DNA from: an uncultured Oscillospiraceae bacterium
GTDB taxonomy: Bacteria; Bacillota; Clostridia; Oscillospirales; Oscillospiraceae
DNA length: 64,000 nucleotides
Assembly: GCA_947625045.1 (NCBI GenBank)
Contig: CANQMW010000002.1
Span: 62,001 to 126,000 of the forward strand
Direction: 5' to 3'
Of this stretch, positions 25,310 to 32,983 are shown piece by piece (position 1 is the stretch's first letter; every line of letters starts with the position of its first letter). The notes below the pieces were generated by a model. It was given only the letters and a program-made list of their open reading frames with translations. It made no database searches and was not told where the DNA came from. The position numbers were made by a program, and so were the translations under genes.

Positions 25310-25612
25310 ATGAACGAGGAAATGATCGCGAAGCTGAAAAAGGCGAAGTCCGCGGAGGACGTCATCGCCATCGCGAAGGAGTACGGCAAGGAGCTGGCGC
25401 TGGAGCAGGCCAAGGCCCTGCTGGACCGGGTGAAGGGCGCCGAGCTGTCCGACGACGCCCTGGGCGCCGTCGCCGGAGGGAGCATCCACGATGCCCGCGT
25501 CCCCGATCCCCGCCGTCTTGGCGATCCCCTCCTTGCGAGCTACTATTTGCGCTCTTCGGCAGCACCGGAACAAACAACAGTAGAGGACGCGGCTGACCCC
25601 CATAACTGGTGA
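25310..25612 (+). CDS. Nif11-like double-glycine precursor peptide A
   Basis: A 100-residue peptide precursor. Residues 1-57 form a leader of the Nif11-like type: MNEEMIAKLKKAKSAEDVIA, then IAKEYGKELALEQAKALLDR, ending ELSDDALGAVAGG, the usual double-glycine cleavage site. The start (25310) follows AGAGGAGGAGCATCCA. The remaining 43 residues are charged and end DPHNW. Shifting by one base at the GGAGGGAGC junction instead gives a 33-residue core (ASTMPASPIPAVLAIPSLRA...) with stronger GC bias at third positions, so a frameshift at the leader/core border is possible. It faces a 290 aa protein gene across a shared terminator. A near-duplicate gene lies at 26805-27047. No transporter or known maturation enzyme is in the window. 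Confidence 0.8.
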   Translation: MNEEMIAKLKKAKSAEDVIAIAKEYGKELALEQAKALLDRVKGAELSDDALGAVAGGSIHDARVPDPRRLGDPLLASYYLRSSAAPEQTTVEDAADPHNW

Positions 25613-25619
25613 AAAGCGG

Positions 25620-25647
25620 CGCGGCCCCCTCAGACGAGGGGGCCGCG
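25620..25647. terminator. Shared terminator between peptide A and its convergent partner
   Basis: CGCGGCCCCCT-CAGACG-AGGGGGCCGCG, lying eight bases after the peptide stop and three bases after the stop of the minus-strand gene. Confidence 0.8.
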
Positions 25648-25650
25648 TCC

Positions 25651-26523
25651 TTACGTCTCCCGATAATAGAAATTCATCGTCAGCCGGTCCCGGCCGTCCA
25701 GGGCCAGGGCCAGGATGGGGCAATAAAACCGGGGATGGGCGTCGTCCCAGGCCATCAGCTCCCCGATCTGCCGGAGCAGCCGGGGGTCCTGTTCCCTCCC
25801 GAACGCCTCCGCCAGGCCTTGGTAGAGGAATATCGGACCGGTGATGTAAATTTTATATTTCCGCTCCCCGGTGAGCCAGTAGTCCGTCCCCACCATGCAC
25901 ACGTCTCCGCCGCAGCAGCCCAGCACGTCCCGGACCAGGGGGCAGAGGCGCTCTATGGCGGGTATGCCGCTCTGCGCCAGCCAGGTCAGGAAGTAGCCGC
26001 TGTCGTAGCGGCCCAGCCGCGACGGCGTGGAGACGTCCTTATGCCGGCGGCAGAGATAGTGGTATTTCAGGGCGGTGACCCGGTCGTCCTCAGAGACGAA
26101 GCCCAGAAAGTGCATGCCGGCCAGGGGAAACGCCCGCGCGTCGCATATGGGCATGGCGGCCAGGGTCCTGATCTCGCTCTCCCGCCGGGAAAATATGCCG
26201 AAGTGGTCCCTCAGCCAGACGAAGAGGGCCTCCATATTCTCGTTGGTGCGTCTTTTGAGGCTGATGTCATAGCGGTACCGCCGGCGGCCGCCGGTGTCCT
26301 CCGCCAGGGTCAGGAAGCGGATCATGTCCCGTTCCCGGAGAAGGCCGAGGAGAGAGGACGGCCGCCCCTCGCTGAGAGTGCGGGTGTAGTCATCCTTATA
26401 GTAGAGCTTGACGAGCGGCTCTTCCCCGCCGAGGTTGACGCCCAGATAATCCACCCGCTTTTGGGCATAGTCCTCACTGTGCCGGGCTATGAAATCGTCC
26501 AGTTTCTCTGACCAGTCCGCCAT
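25651..26523 (-). CDS. Cassette protein A (290 aa), unknown; possible ABBA-like fold
   Basis: I do not recognise a family with confidence. The soluble 290-residue protein begins MADWSEKLDDFIARHSEDYA. It shows repeated beta hairpins separated by helices, each ending in a similar short motif: KLYYK (39-43), RYRYD (82-86), KYHYL (153-157), KYKIY (222-226) and NFYYRE (284-289). This repetition with Lys/Asn and Tyr at strand ends loosely recalls ABBA prenyltransferases (DMATS, cyanobactin F enzymes), in which such residues hold the prenyl diphosphate. That is a hypothesis only. Its paralog at 27364-28230 is roughly 70 percent identical by eye. Convergence with a Nif11-like peptide in both copies suggests it acts on, or protects against, the peptide. 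Promoter at 26559-26587. Confidence 0.75.
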   Translation of the reverse strand: MADWSEKLDDFIARHSEDYAQKRVDYLGVNLGGEEPLVKLYYKDDYTRTLSEGRPSSLLGLLRERDMIRFLTLAEDTGGRRRYRYDISLKRRTNENMEALFVWLRDHFGIFSRRESEIRTLAAMPICDARAFPLAGMHFLGFVSEDDRVTALKYHYLCRRHKDVSTPSRLGRYDSGYFLTWLAQSGIPAIERLCPLVRDVLGCCGGDVCMVGTDYWLTGERKYKIYITGPIFLYQGLAEAFGREQDPRLLRQIGELMAWDDAHPRFYCPILALALDGRDRLTMNFYYRET

Positions 26524-26558
26524 GAGAGCACCGCCTTTCCATGAATAGAACTGCCCCT

Positions 26559-26587
26559 ACCTTAAAGTTTTCCGCCCGGTCTGTCAA
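26559..26587 (-). promoter_or_regulatory. Promoter of cassette protein A
   Basis: On the minus strand TTGACA (26582-26587), 17-base spacer, TAAGGT (26559-26564). The same element precedes cassette protein B at 28262-28290. Confidence 0.7.
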
Positions 26588-26610
26588 TGGCGCGGGGTGG
26601 GGGGATTTCG

Positions 26611-26680
26611 TAAAAGTCAGGTTTGATTCCGAAAACGTCAGAACCTGCGGATTGAAGATACCAGCGCGGCGTGATAAAGT
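26611..26680 (+). promoter_or_regulatory. Peptide-cassette promoter B with 21-bp-spaced direct repeats
   Basis: GTCAG cores at 26616-26620 and 26637-26641 (21 bp apart) in TAAAAGTCAG and AAAACGTCAG, ten bases, TTGAAG (26652-26657), 17-base spacer, TAAAGT (26675-26680). A 24-bp stretch (26602-26625 region) is identical to 25111-25134, including the last codons of yigZ, which marks the left end of the duplicated unit. Confidence 0.68.
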
Positions 26681-26804
26681 TAAATAAGCGAAATACGAAA
26701 GGTTTTGGCCCTTTTGGCCGGCCGGAACGTATAAAGAGACGGAGCACGCAATGGGGAGACGACGCGAAGCGCGTTTCAAATACATTTTAAGAAGGAGACA
26801 CACC

Positions 26805-27047
26805 ATGAACGAGAAAATGCTGAAAGAGCTCCTGGGGGGGGGTAAGACTCCTGAAGAAGTGGTCGCCATCGCGAAGGAGCACGGCAAGGAACTGACCTTG
26901 GAGCAGGCGCAGGCCCTGTTGGACCGGGTGAAGAACTCCGTGACCGGCGAACTGTCCGAAGACGACCTGGAGGCTGTCGCCGGGGGCGTCCAAGGTGCCG
27001 TTGACGTTGTCAAGGAATGGATGGGCTCCACCTTTTTTGGAGTGTAA
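26805..27047 (+). CDS. Nif11-like double-glycine precursor peptide B
   Basis: An 80-residue precursor paralogous to peptide A. The 61-residue leader runs MNEKMLKELLGGGKTPEEVV, then AIAKEHGKELTLEQAQALLD, ending ELSEDDLEAVAGG. The core after the double glycine is only 19 residues, VQGAVDVVKEWMGSTFFGV, hydrophobic and aromatic with no Cys. The start follows GAAGGAGACACACC. The leader is better conserved with peptide A than the core, the normal pattern for ribosomally made peptides. Its 5' untranslated region shares several blocks with that of peptide A. It converges on cassette protein B, with a MITE-like repeat in between. Confidence 0.82.
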   Translation: MNEKMLKELLGGGKTPEEVVAIAKEHGKELTLEQAQALLDRVKNSVTGELSEDDLEAVAGGVQGAVDVVKEWMGSTFFGV

Positions 27048-27056
27048 TTCCAAACT

Positions 27057-27096
27057 ATGACAAGGGGCTGCCGCATCCGCGGCAGCTCCTTGTCAT
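27057..27096 (+). terminator. Terminator-like hairpin after peptide B
   Basis: ATGACAAGG-G-GCTGCCGC-ATCC-GCGGCAGC-T-CCTTGTCAT: a long stem of about 17 bp, ten bases after the peptide stop. No clear T-run. Confidence 0.65.
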
Positions 27097-27102
27097 ATGA
27101 TA

Positions 27103-27330
27103 TGCCTCCCCTGTGCAAGGGGAGGTGGGCGGCGATAGCCGCTCGGAGGGGTTGTAAAACGACAATCCCTCAGTCACCTCGTTGGAGCACGCGCTGCCAG
27201 GTCTCCCTTTGCCGCAAGCGGCAAAGCTCGAATGGCCCGCGGCTCCTCCTCTCCCCACGCGACCCGCTTGCGCTGGGCTCGCGTGGGGGCCCCGTCGGCG
27301 GCGACAGCCCCCTTTACACAAGGGGGCCCT
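27103..27330 (+). repeat. Enlarged MITE-like repeat with internal insertion
   Basis: Left arm GCCTCCCCTGTGCAAGGGGA, GGAGGGGTTGT and AATCCCTCAGTCA are present, but the right part is expanded. A truncated right arm (27204-27213) is followed by about 90 bases that include GCCGCAAGCGGC and CCCACGCGA...TCGCGTGGG-like dyads. The right arm then resumes as CCCCCTTTACACAAGGGGGC. It fills most of the 316-base gap between peptide B and cassette protein B. Confidence 0.75.
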
Positions 27331-27363
27331 CCAAGCAGAGCTCCCCCGACTGGGAGAGCATCC

Positions 27364-28230
27364 TTATGTCTCCCGGTAATAGAAATTGATGGTCAGCCGG
27401 TCCTGGTCGTCCAGGGCCAGGGCCAGACCCACGCAGTAAAACCGGCGGCGGGCGTCGTCCCAGGCCATCAGCTCTTCGAGCTGCCGGAGCAGCCGGGGGT
27501 CCTGTTCCTTCCCGAACACCTCTGCCAGACCCTGGTAGAGGAACACCGGGTCGATGACGTAAATTTTGTACTTTCGCTCCCCGGTGAGCCAGTAGTCCGT
27601 CCCCGCCATGAACACGTGCCCGCCGCAGCGGCCGAGCACGTCCCGGACCAGGGGGCAGAGGCGCTGAAAGACGGGTATGCCGCTTTGCTCCAGACAGGAC
27701 AGATAGTAGTCGTCGGGGAAATGGCCCCGCAGGGAGGAGAGGTCCTTCTGCATCCAGCAGAGATAGTGGCATTTCAGGGCGGTGACCTGGCCGGCCTGGT
27801 CGATGAAGCCCAGAAAGTGCATGGCGGCCAGACGGAATTCCTCCTCACTGTATACCCGCATAGCGGCCAGCTTTCTGATTTCGTCCTCCCGCTGGGAGAA
27901 CACGGCGACGTGTTCCTTCAGCCAGGCGAAAAGTACCTCCATGTTCTCGTCAGTGCGGCGTTTAAGGCCGATGTCATAGCGGAACCGCTGGCAGTCGCCC
28001 GTGTCCTCCGCCAGGGTGAGAAAGTTTATCATATCCCGCTCCCGCAGAAGGTCAATGAGGGAAGATTGCCGTCCCTCGCTGCGGGCGCTGGTATAGTCAT
28101 TTTTGTAGTATATCTTGAACAGCGGTTCTTCTCCGCCGATATTGACGCCCAGATAATCCACCCGCTTTTGGGCATAGTCCTCGCTGTGTTGTGCCACGAA
28201 TCCGTCCAGTTTCTCATGCCAGTCCGCCAT
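27364..28230 (-). CDS. Cassette protein B (288 aa), paralog of cassette protein A
   Basis: A 288-residue paralog of the 25651-26523 product. The best conserved parts are EDYAQKRVDYLGVN at the start, LLRERDMI, FLTLAEDTG, the strand-end motifs KIYYK, RFRYD and KYKIY, GTDYWLTGE, FLYQGLAE, EQDPRLLRQ and the C-terminal RLTINFYYRET. Differences cluster at residues 112-175. The upstream region, including TTGACA-17-TAAAGT and GAGAGCACCGCCTTTCCAT, is also conserved with copy A, so gene and promoter were duplicated together. Function is unknown; see copy A for the ABBA-like speculation. Confidence 0.75.
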   Translation of the reverse strand: MADWHEKLDGFVAQHSEDYAQKRVDYLGVNIGGEEPLFKIYYKNDYTSARSEGRQSSLIDLLRERDMINFLTLAEDTGDCQRFRYDIGLKRRTDENMEVLFAWLKEHVAVFSQREDEIRKLAAMRVYSEEEFRLAAMHFLGFIDQAGQVTALKCHYLCWMQKDLSSLRGHFPDDYYLSCLEQSGIPVFQRLCPLVRDVLGRCGGHVFMAGTDYWLTGERKYKIYVIDPVFLYQGLAEVFGKEQDPRLLRQLEELMAWDDARRRFYCVGLALALDDQDRLTINFYYRET

Positions 28231-28261
28231 GAGAGCACCGCCTTTCCATAGAGCTTATCCT

Positions 28262-28290
28262 ACTTTAAAGCCCTCTGCCCCGTCTGTCAA
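28262..28290 (-). promoter_or_regulatory. Promoter of cassette protein B
   Basis: On the minus strand TTGACA (28285-28290), 17-base spacer, TAAAGT (28262-28267). Confidence 0.72.
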
Positions 28291-28312
28291 CCGTGCGGTG
28301 GCAGACATCACG

Positions 28313-28343
28313 TAAACGTCAGGTTTGACCGCGAAAACGTCAG
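28313..28343. promoter_or_regulatory. Third copy of the 21-bp-spaced direct repeat, without peptide gene
   Basis: TAAACGTCAG (GTCAG 28318-28322) and AAAACGTCAG (GTCAG 28339-28343), 21 bp apart, with GGTTTGACC between them as in the other two copies. The TTGAAG/TAAA promoter and precursor gene do not follow; AT-rich sequence and a terminator do. It looks like the remnant right boundary of the tandem array. Confidence 0.65.
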
Positions 28344-28405
28344 GGAGAACATAAAAAATATTTTTTCAAAAGAAAAAGGGAAAAAGCAAAAATGCGGCGT
28401 ATAAG

Positions 28406-28437
28406 GGTATTGCAAAGTGATTTGCGATACCTTTTTT
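28406..28437 (+). terminator. Rho-independent terminator upstream of dgt
   Basis: GGTATTGCAAA-GTGA-TTTGCGATACC followed by TTTTTT. It closes the accessory island and would stop read-through into dgt, or act as an attenuator in the dgt leader. Confidence 0.8.
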
Positions 28438-28450
28438 ACATATCGGGGGT

Positions 28451-29458
28451 ATGGTCATGCCCAGCTTTCGGGAGATACGCCAGCAGCAGGAGGCGCTGAT
28501 CATCGGGCCCTATGGGACGCTTTCCGTGAACAGCAGGGGCCGGCCCGTGCCGGAGCCGGAGGACGAGGTGCGCACCTGCTTCCAGCGGGACGTGGACCGG
28601 GTGACTCACTCCAAGGCCTTCCGCCGTCTGCGCCATAAGACCCAGGTGTTCCTGCGGCCCGAGGGGGACCACTACCGCACCCGCCTGACCCATACCCTGG
28701 AGGTGGCCCGCATCGCCCGGACCATCGCCCGGGCACTGGCCCTCAACGAGGACCTGACCGAGGCCATCGCCCTGGGCCACGACCTGGGCCATACCCCCTT
28801 CGGCCACGCCGGGGAGCGGGCCCTGCGGGACATCACAGGGGGCTTTCACCACTACGAGCAGAGCCTGCGGGTAGTGGACAAGCTGGAGAAGGAGGGCCAG
28901 GGCCTCAATCTCTGCCAGGAGACCCGCATGGGCATCCTGAACCACACCACCGGCGCGCCCAAGGATACCGTGGAGGCGGACGTGGTGCGCCTGGCGGACC
29001 ATATCGCCTATCTGAACCACGACCTGGACGACGCGGAGCGGGCGGGCATCGTGCTGGCCACGGACGTGCCCCTCATCATCCGCACCCGGGTGGGCACCCG
29101 CAACTCCCAGCGCATCAACGCCATGGTCACGGACGCCATCGTGTCCAGCGGCCAGGGCAGGGTGGGGTTCTCCCCGGATATGGAGGAGGCCTATAAGGCC
29201 TTCGAGGAGTTCATGTACGCCGCGGTGTACCACAACCCCACCGCCAAGGGGGAGGAGTCCAAGGTGAAGGGCATCCTGGGGCCCATCATGGAGTACTACG
29301 GCAAGTGCCCGGACAAGCTGCCCGCGGAGTACCGGGCCATCGCCGATAAAGAGGGCGTGGGCGTGGCCGTGACGGACTATGTGTCCGGCATGACCGACAG
29401 CTTCGCCATCTATACGTTTGAGGACCTGTTCATCCCGGCCAGCTGGTCGGTGAAGTAA
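28451..29458 (+). CDS. dgt: dGTP triphosphohydrolase-like HD protein
   Basis: A 335-residue HD-domain enzyme that cleaves dNTPs to nucleosides and triphosphate. It has the N-terminal FRRLRHKTQVFL and RTRLTHTLEVARIAR (metal His), then the HD pair in GHDLGHTPFGHAGE (His/Asp about 110-111), and a later VRLADHIAYLNHDLDDA with the last metal aspartate. It is the short bacterial form. The usual Firmicute order dgt-dnaG-rpoD is kept here, with a repeat between dgt and dnaG. ATG at 28451 or 28457. Confidence 0.94.
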   Translation: MVMPSFREIRQQQEALIIGPYGTLSVNSRGRPVPEPEDEVRTCFQRDVDRVTHSKAFRRLRHKTQVFLRPEGDHYRTRLTHTLEVARIARTIARALALNEDLTEAIALGHDLGHTPFGHAGERALRDITGGFHHYEQSLRVVDKLEKEGQGLNLCQETRMGILNHTTGAPKDTVEADVVRLADHIAYLNHDLDDAERAGIVLATDVPLIIRTRVGTRNSQRINAMVTDAIVSSGQGRVGFSPDMEEAYKAFEEFMYAAVYHNPTAKGEESKVKGILGPIMEYYGKCPDKLPAEYRAIADKEGVGVAVTDYVSGMTDSFAIYTFEDLFIPASWSVK

Positions 29459-29568
29459 AGGGCCGCGTGGTGCCAGGGCGGCCTCGCCCGACAGGGCCCC
29501 TCCCGCTAAAGTTCGCTACGCTCACCGAGCGCGTGCGGGGCACTGCCGGTTCTCGCCGCCCGTCGGGT

Positions 29569-29685
29569 AAAAGCCTCCCCTGTGCAAGGGGAGGGGGACC
29601 GCACGAAGTGCGGTGGAGGGGTTGTCAGACAATCCCCCAGTCAGCGCTTGCGCGCTGCCAGCCCCCTTTGCACAAGGGGGCCTTA
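29569..29685 (+). repeat. MITE-like intergenic repeat
   Basis: Compact full copy with left arm GCCTCCCCTGTGCAAGGGGA, hairpin GACCGCACGAAGTGCGGT, GGAGGGGTTGTCAGAC, CAATCCCCCAGTCA, hairpin GCGCTTGCGCGC and right arm CCCCCTTTGCACAAGGGGGCC. The preceding 29459-29568 contains no gene that I can support. Confidence 0.9.
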
Positions 29686-29716
29686 TGAGAAGAAATAAAA
29701 AAGGAGGTGACCGCGG

Positions 29717-31456
29717 ATGGCGTTTCCGGAGACATTCATCGAGGAACTGAAGGAGCGCAACGACATCGTGGACGTGGTCGGCTCCTATGTGCCGCTGACG
29801 AAAAAAAGCGGCGGCAGCCTCTTCGGCCTGTGCCCCTTCCACAACGAAAAGACCCCCTCCTTTTCCGTCAACCAGGGGATGCAGATCTACCACTGCTTCG
29901 GCTGCGGCAAGGGCGGCGGCGTGGTCAACTTCATCATGGAGATCGAAAACCTCTCCTACCCGGACGCGGTGCGGTTCCTGGCCAAGCGGGCGGGGATGGA
30001 GGTGCCCGAGGACACCTATGACCCCCGCCGGGGCCGGCGGGAGCGGATGCTCCAGCTGAACCGGGAGGCGGCGCGGTTCTTCCGCGCCCAGCTCTTAGCC
30101 CCCACGGGCGCGGCGGGACAGGCCTATGTGCGCAGGCGGGGCATCGTGAAGATGGTCAACCCCTTCGGCCTGGGCTATGCCCCGGACAGCTGGCAGGCCC
30201 TGACCGACGCCATGACCGCCAAGGGCTATACCCACGAGGAGCTGGTGGACGCGGGGCTGGCCCGGGTGGGAAAGTCCGGCGGGCTTTACGACTACTTCCG
30301 TGACCGGCTCATGTTTCCCGTCATCGACGTGCGGGGCAACGTCATAGGCTTTTCGGGACGCATTTTGGGGGACGGGGAGCCCAAGTACCTCAACAGTCCC
30401 GACACCTTGGTCTACAGCAAGAGCCGGAGCCTTTTCGCCCTGAATCTGGCTAAAAAGTCCAAAAGCGGATATATTCTTCTCGCGGAGGGAAATATAGACG
30501 TTGTCAGCCTCCATCAGGCGGGGTTCGACAGTGCCGTGGCAAGCTTGGGCACCTCTCTCACGCCGGAACAGGCCCGGCTGATGGCGAGCTACACCACCCG
30601 TGTGGTCATCGCCTACGACGCCGACGCCGCCGGCCAAAAGGCCGCCCAGCGGGCCATCGGCATATTGCAGCCGTTGGACCTGAAGATCAACGTGGTAAAG
30701 ATACCCGGCGCCAAGGACCCGGACGAGTTCATCCAGGCCAACGGCCCGGATAAGTTCCGCCAGCTCATCGAGCGCAGCGGCAACCAGACGGAATACCGCC
30801 TGGAGGAGACCGCCGCCCAGTTCGATCTGAAGACCGACGACGGCCGGCTGGGTTACCTGAAAGCCGCCGCGAAGCTGATCGCCTCCCTGCCGGGGAGCGT
30901 GGAGCGGGAGATATACGGCATGCGGGCCGCGGAGAAGGCGGATGTGTCCAGGGATGCCTTCATGCTGGAGGTGGAGAAGGTCCGGCGGCAGAATGCCTCC
31001 GCCGCCCGGAAAAAGCGGGAGCGGGAAGCCGCCGCGCCCCTGCGCGCGGCCCAGCCGGCGGACCGGAGCCTGCGGTATCAGAATGTGCCCAGCGCCGTGG
31101 CGGAGGAAGGCGTGCTGAATCTTCTATGCCGGTTCCCGGAGCAGTTCCGTGATCTGCCGCTGGGCAAAGAGGACTTCACCAGCCCCGCCCTGGGCGGACT
31201 ATACGAGGCCATATACGCCCAGGCCCGGGCCGGGGGCGGCTTTTCGGCGGCGGTGCTGGAGCAGAACTTCTCCCCGGAGGAGATGGCCCTGCTGACGGGG
31301 ATACTACAGCGGGATGAGATATCCGCCGCGGCCGCGGAGCAGGCCATGGGCGACTACATAAAAAAGATACGCGCGGAAAAAGACAAAACGGCTCCGGGAG
31401 ATGACCTGCGGGCCTACGCGGAAAAGCTGAAACGAACGAAAGGGTATGGTTCATAA
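29717..31456 (+). CDS. dnaG: DNA primase
   Basis: A 579-residue primase that lays RNA primers at the replication fork. The N-terminal CHC2 zinc finger is complete (C39 and H42 in CPFHNEK, C60 and C63 in CFGCGKGG). The TOPRIM catalytic core follows, with [16 protein letters not shown] and [11 protein letters not shown]. The C-terminal DnaB-binding region is more variable and ends in a lysine-rich tail. A near-perfect AAGGAGGTGA ribosome site precedes the ATG. The rpoD start is two bases after the stop. Confidence 0.97.
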   Translation: MAFPETFIEELKERNDIVDVVGSYVPLTKKSGGSLFGLCPFHNEKTPSFSVNQGMQIYHCFGCGKGGGVVNFIMEIENLSYPDAVRFLAKRAGMEVPEDTYDPRRGRRERMLQLNREAARFFRAQLLAPTGAAGQAYVRRRGIVKMVNPFGLGYAPDSWQALTDAMTAKGYTHEELVDAGLARVGKSGGLYDYFRDRLMFPVIDVRGNVIGFSGRILGDGEPKYLNSPDTLVYSKSRSLFALNLAKKSKSGYILLAEGNIDVVSLHQAGFDSAVASLGTSLTPEQARLMASYTTRVVIAYDADAAGQKAAQRAIGILQPLDLKINVVKIPGAKDPDEFIQANGPDKFRQLIERSGNQTEYRLEETAAQFDLKTDDGRLGYLKAAAKLIASLPGSVEREIYGMRAAEKADVSRDAFMLEVEKVRRQNASAARKKREREAAAPLRAAQPADRSLRYQNVPSAVAEEGVLNLLCRFPEQFRDLPLGKEDFTSPALGGLYEAIYAQARAGGGFSAAVLEQNFSPEEMALLTGILQRDEISAAAAEQAMGDYIKKIRAEKDKTAPGDDLRAYAEKLKRTKGYGS

Positions 31457-31458
31457 GG

Positions 31459-32916
31459 ATGGCTGCACAGAAAAAGAAAGCAACGGAAGAGACCGCCGCC
31501 CCCCTGGCGGAGGAGACCGCTCCGGTGACGGAGACCGCCGCCCCCGTGGAGGCGGAGGCCAAGCCCGCCAAAAAGAAGACGGCGAAGAAAGCCGCGGCGG
31601 CGAAAGTCCCGGCTGAGGAGACGGCCCCCGTGGCGGAAGTATCCGCCGAGGCGGCGCCTGTGGAGGAAGTCCCCGCGGAGCCTGCCCCCAAGAAAAAGTC
31701 CCGGAAAAAGGCCGCGCCTTCTGAGGAGCCCGCCGCCGAAAAGCCGGAAGAGGCCGCCGCTTCGGAGCAGCCCGCCCATGAGAAGACCAACGAGGAGAAG
31801 ATCGCCGAGCTCATCGAAAAGGGCAAAAAGGCCGGCAAGCTCACCAGCAAGGAGCTTAGCGACGTGCTGGACAACATGGGTCTCACCCCCGACGAGGTGG
31901 ACGCCGTCTACGACCAGCTGGAGGACTTGGGCATCGAGACCGCCGGGGACGAGTTCCTGCCGCCCCTGGAGGACGACGCTCTGCCCGAGCTGGAGGAACT
32001 GGACGAACTGGAAGAGCTGGAGGACCTGGAGATCGGCGAGGTGGCCGAGGAGGAGATCGTGGACACGGACGCCGTGGCCGAGAGCTTCTCTACCGACGAC
32101 CCGGTGCGCATGTATCTCAAGGAGATCGGCAAGGTGCCCCTGCTGACCCCGGAGGAGGAGGTAGCCCTGGCCGCCCGCATGGCCGAGGGGGACGAGGAAG
32201 CCAAGCGCCGCATGGCCGAGGCAAACCTGCGCCTGGTGGTATCCATCGCCAAGCGCTACGTGGGCCGGGGCATGCTCTTCCTGGACCTCATCCAGGAGGG
32301 CAACCTGGGCCTCATCAAAGCCGTGGAGAAGTTCGACTACACCAAGGGCTACAAGTTCTCCACCTACGCCACCTGGTGGATCCGCCAGGCCATCACCCGG
32401 GCCATCGCCGACCAGGCCCGGACCATCCGCATCCCCGTGCACATGGTGGAGACCATCAATAAGGTCATCCGCGTCTCCCGGCAGCTCCTCCAGGAGCTGG
32501 GCCATGACCCCTCCGCCGAGGAGATCGCCGAGGAGATGAACATCCCCGCCGACAAAGTCCGGGAGATCCTGAAGATCGCCCAGGAGCCCGTGAGTCTGGA
32601 GACGCCCATCGGCGAGGAGGAGGACTCCCACCTTGGCGACTTCATCGAGGACGAGGGTGCCTCCGAGCCCTCCGAGGCCGCCAGCTTCACGCTGCTGAAG
32701 GAGCAGCTCATGAACGTGCTGGACACCCTGACCCCCCGGGAGAAGAAGGTGCTGGAGCTGCGCTTCGGCATCCTGGACGGCCGCACCCGCACCCTGGAGG
32801 AGGTGGGCAAGGAGTTCCAGGTCACCCGGGAGCGCATCCGCCAGATCGAGGCCAAGGCCCTGCGCAAGCTCCGCCACCCCTCCCGGTCGAAAAAGCTGAG
32901 AGACTTCCTCAACTGA
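31459..32916 (+). CDS. rpoD: Primary RNA polymerase sigma factor RpoD/SigA
   Basis: A 485-residue housekeeping sigma factor. Region 1.2 begins about residue 213 ([20 protein letters not shown]). Region 2 has [39 protein letters not shown] and [19 protein letters not shown]. Regions 3 and 4 end with [20 protein letters not shown]. The first 110 residues are an unusual low-complexity tail rich in Ala, Glu, Pro and Lys (repeats of EETAPV and [11 protein letters not shown] type), longer than in most Firmicute SigA proteins. It lies directly behind dnaG, as in the classical macromolecular-synthesis operon. Confidence 0.97.
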   Translation: MAAQKKKATEETAAPLAEETAPVTETAAPVEAEAKPAKKKTAKKAAAAKVPAEETAPVAEVSAEAAPVEEVPAEPAPKKKSRKKAAPSEEPAAEKPEEAAASEQPAHEKTNEEKIAELIEKGKKAGKLTSKELSDVLDNMGLTPDEVDAVYDQLEDLGIETAGDEFLPPLEDDALPELEELDELEELEDLEIGEVAEEEIVDTDAVAESFSTDDPVRMYLKEIGKVPLLTPEEEVALAARMAEGDEEAKRRMAEANLRLVVSIAKRYVGRGMLFLDLIQEGNLGLIKAVEKFDYTKGYKFSTYATWWIRQAITRAIADQARTIRIPVHMVETINKVIRVSRQLLQELGHDPSAEEIAEEMNIPADKVREILKIAQEPVSLETPIGEEEDSHLGDFIEDEGASEPSEAASFTLLKEQLMNVLDTLTPREKKVLELRFGILDGRTRTLEEVGKEFQVTRERIRQIEAKALRKLRHPSRSKKLRDFLN

Positions 32917-32948
32917 ACCGGGACGAAAACAAACTGACCGCGCCGGAC

Positions 32949-32977
32949 TTGACAGACTGGTCCGGCGCGGCTATAAT
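32949..32977 (+). promoter_or_regulatory. Perfect consensus promoter for a candidate small RNA
   Basis: TTGACA (32949-32954), 17-base spacer, TATAAT (32972-32977). The dyad CGCGCCGGACT...GGTCCGGCGCG (32940-32970) overlaps the -35 and spacer and may be the rpoD terminator or an operator. No protein gene follows on this strand for over 600 bases. Confidence 0.82.
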
Positions 32978-32983
32978 AGGCAT

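Noticed and set aside
25184-25723. A 179-codon minus-strand frame antisense to peptide A
   Set aside because: It crosses the shared terminator and the peptide's promoter and has no homolog at the duplicated locus.
29459-29568. GC-rich stretch between dgt and the repeat
   Set aside because: Only short dyads and no frame, promoter or RNA motif that I can support.
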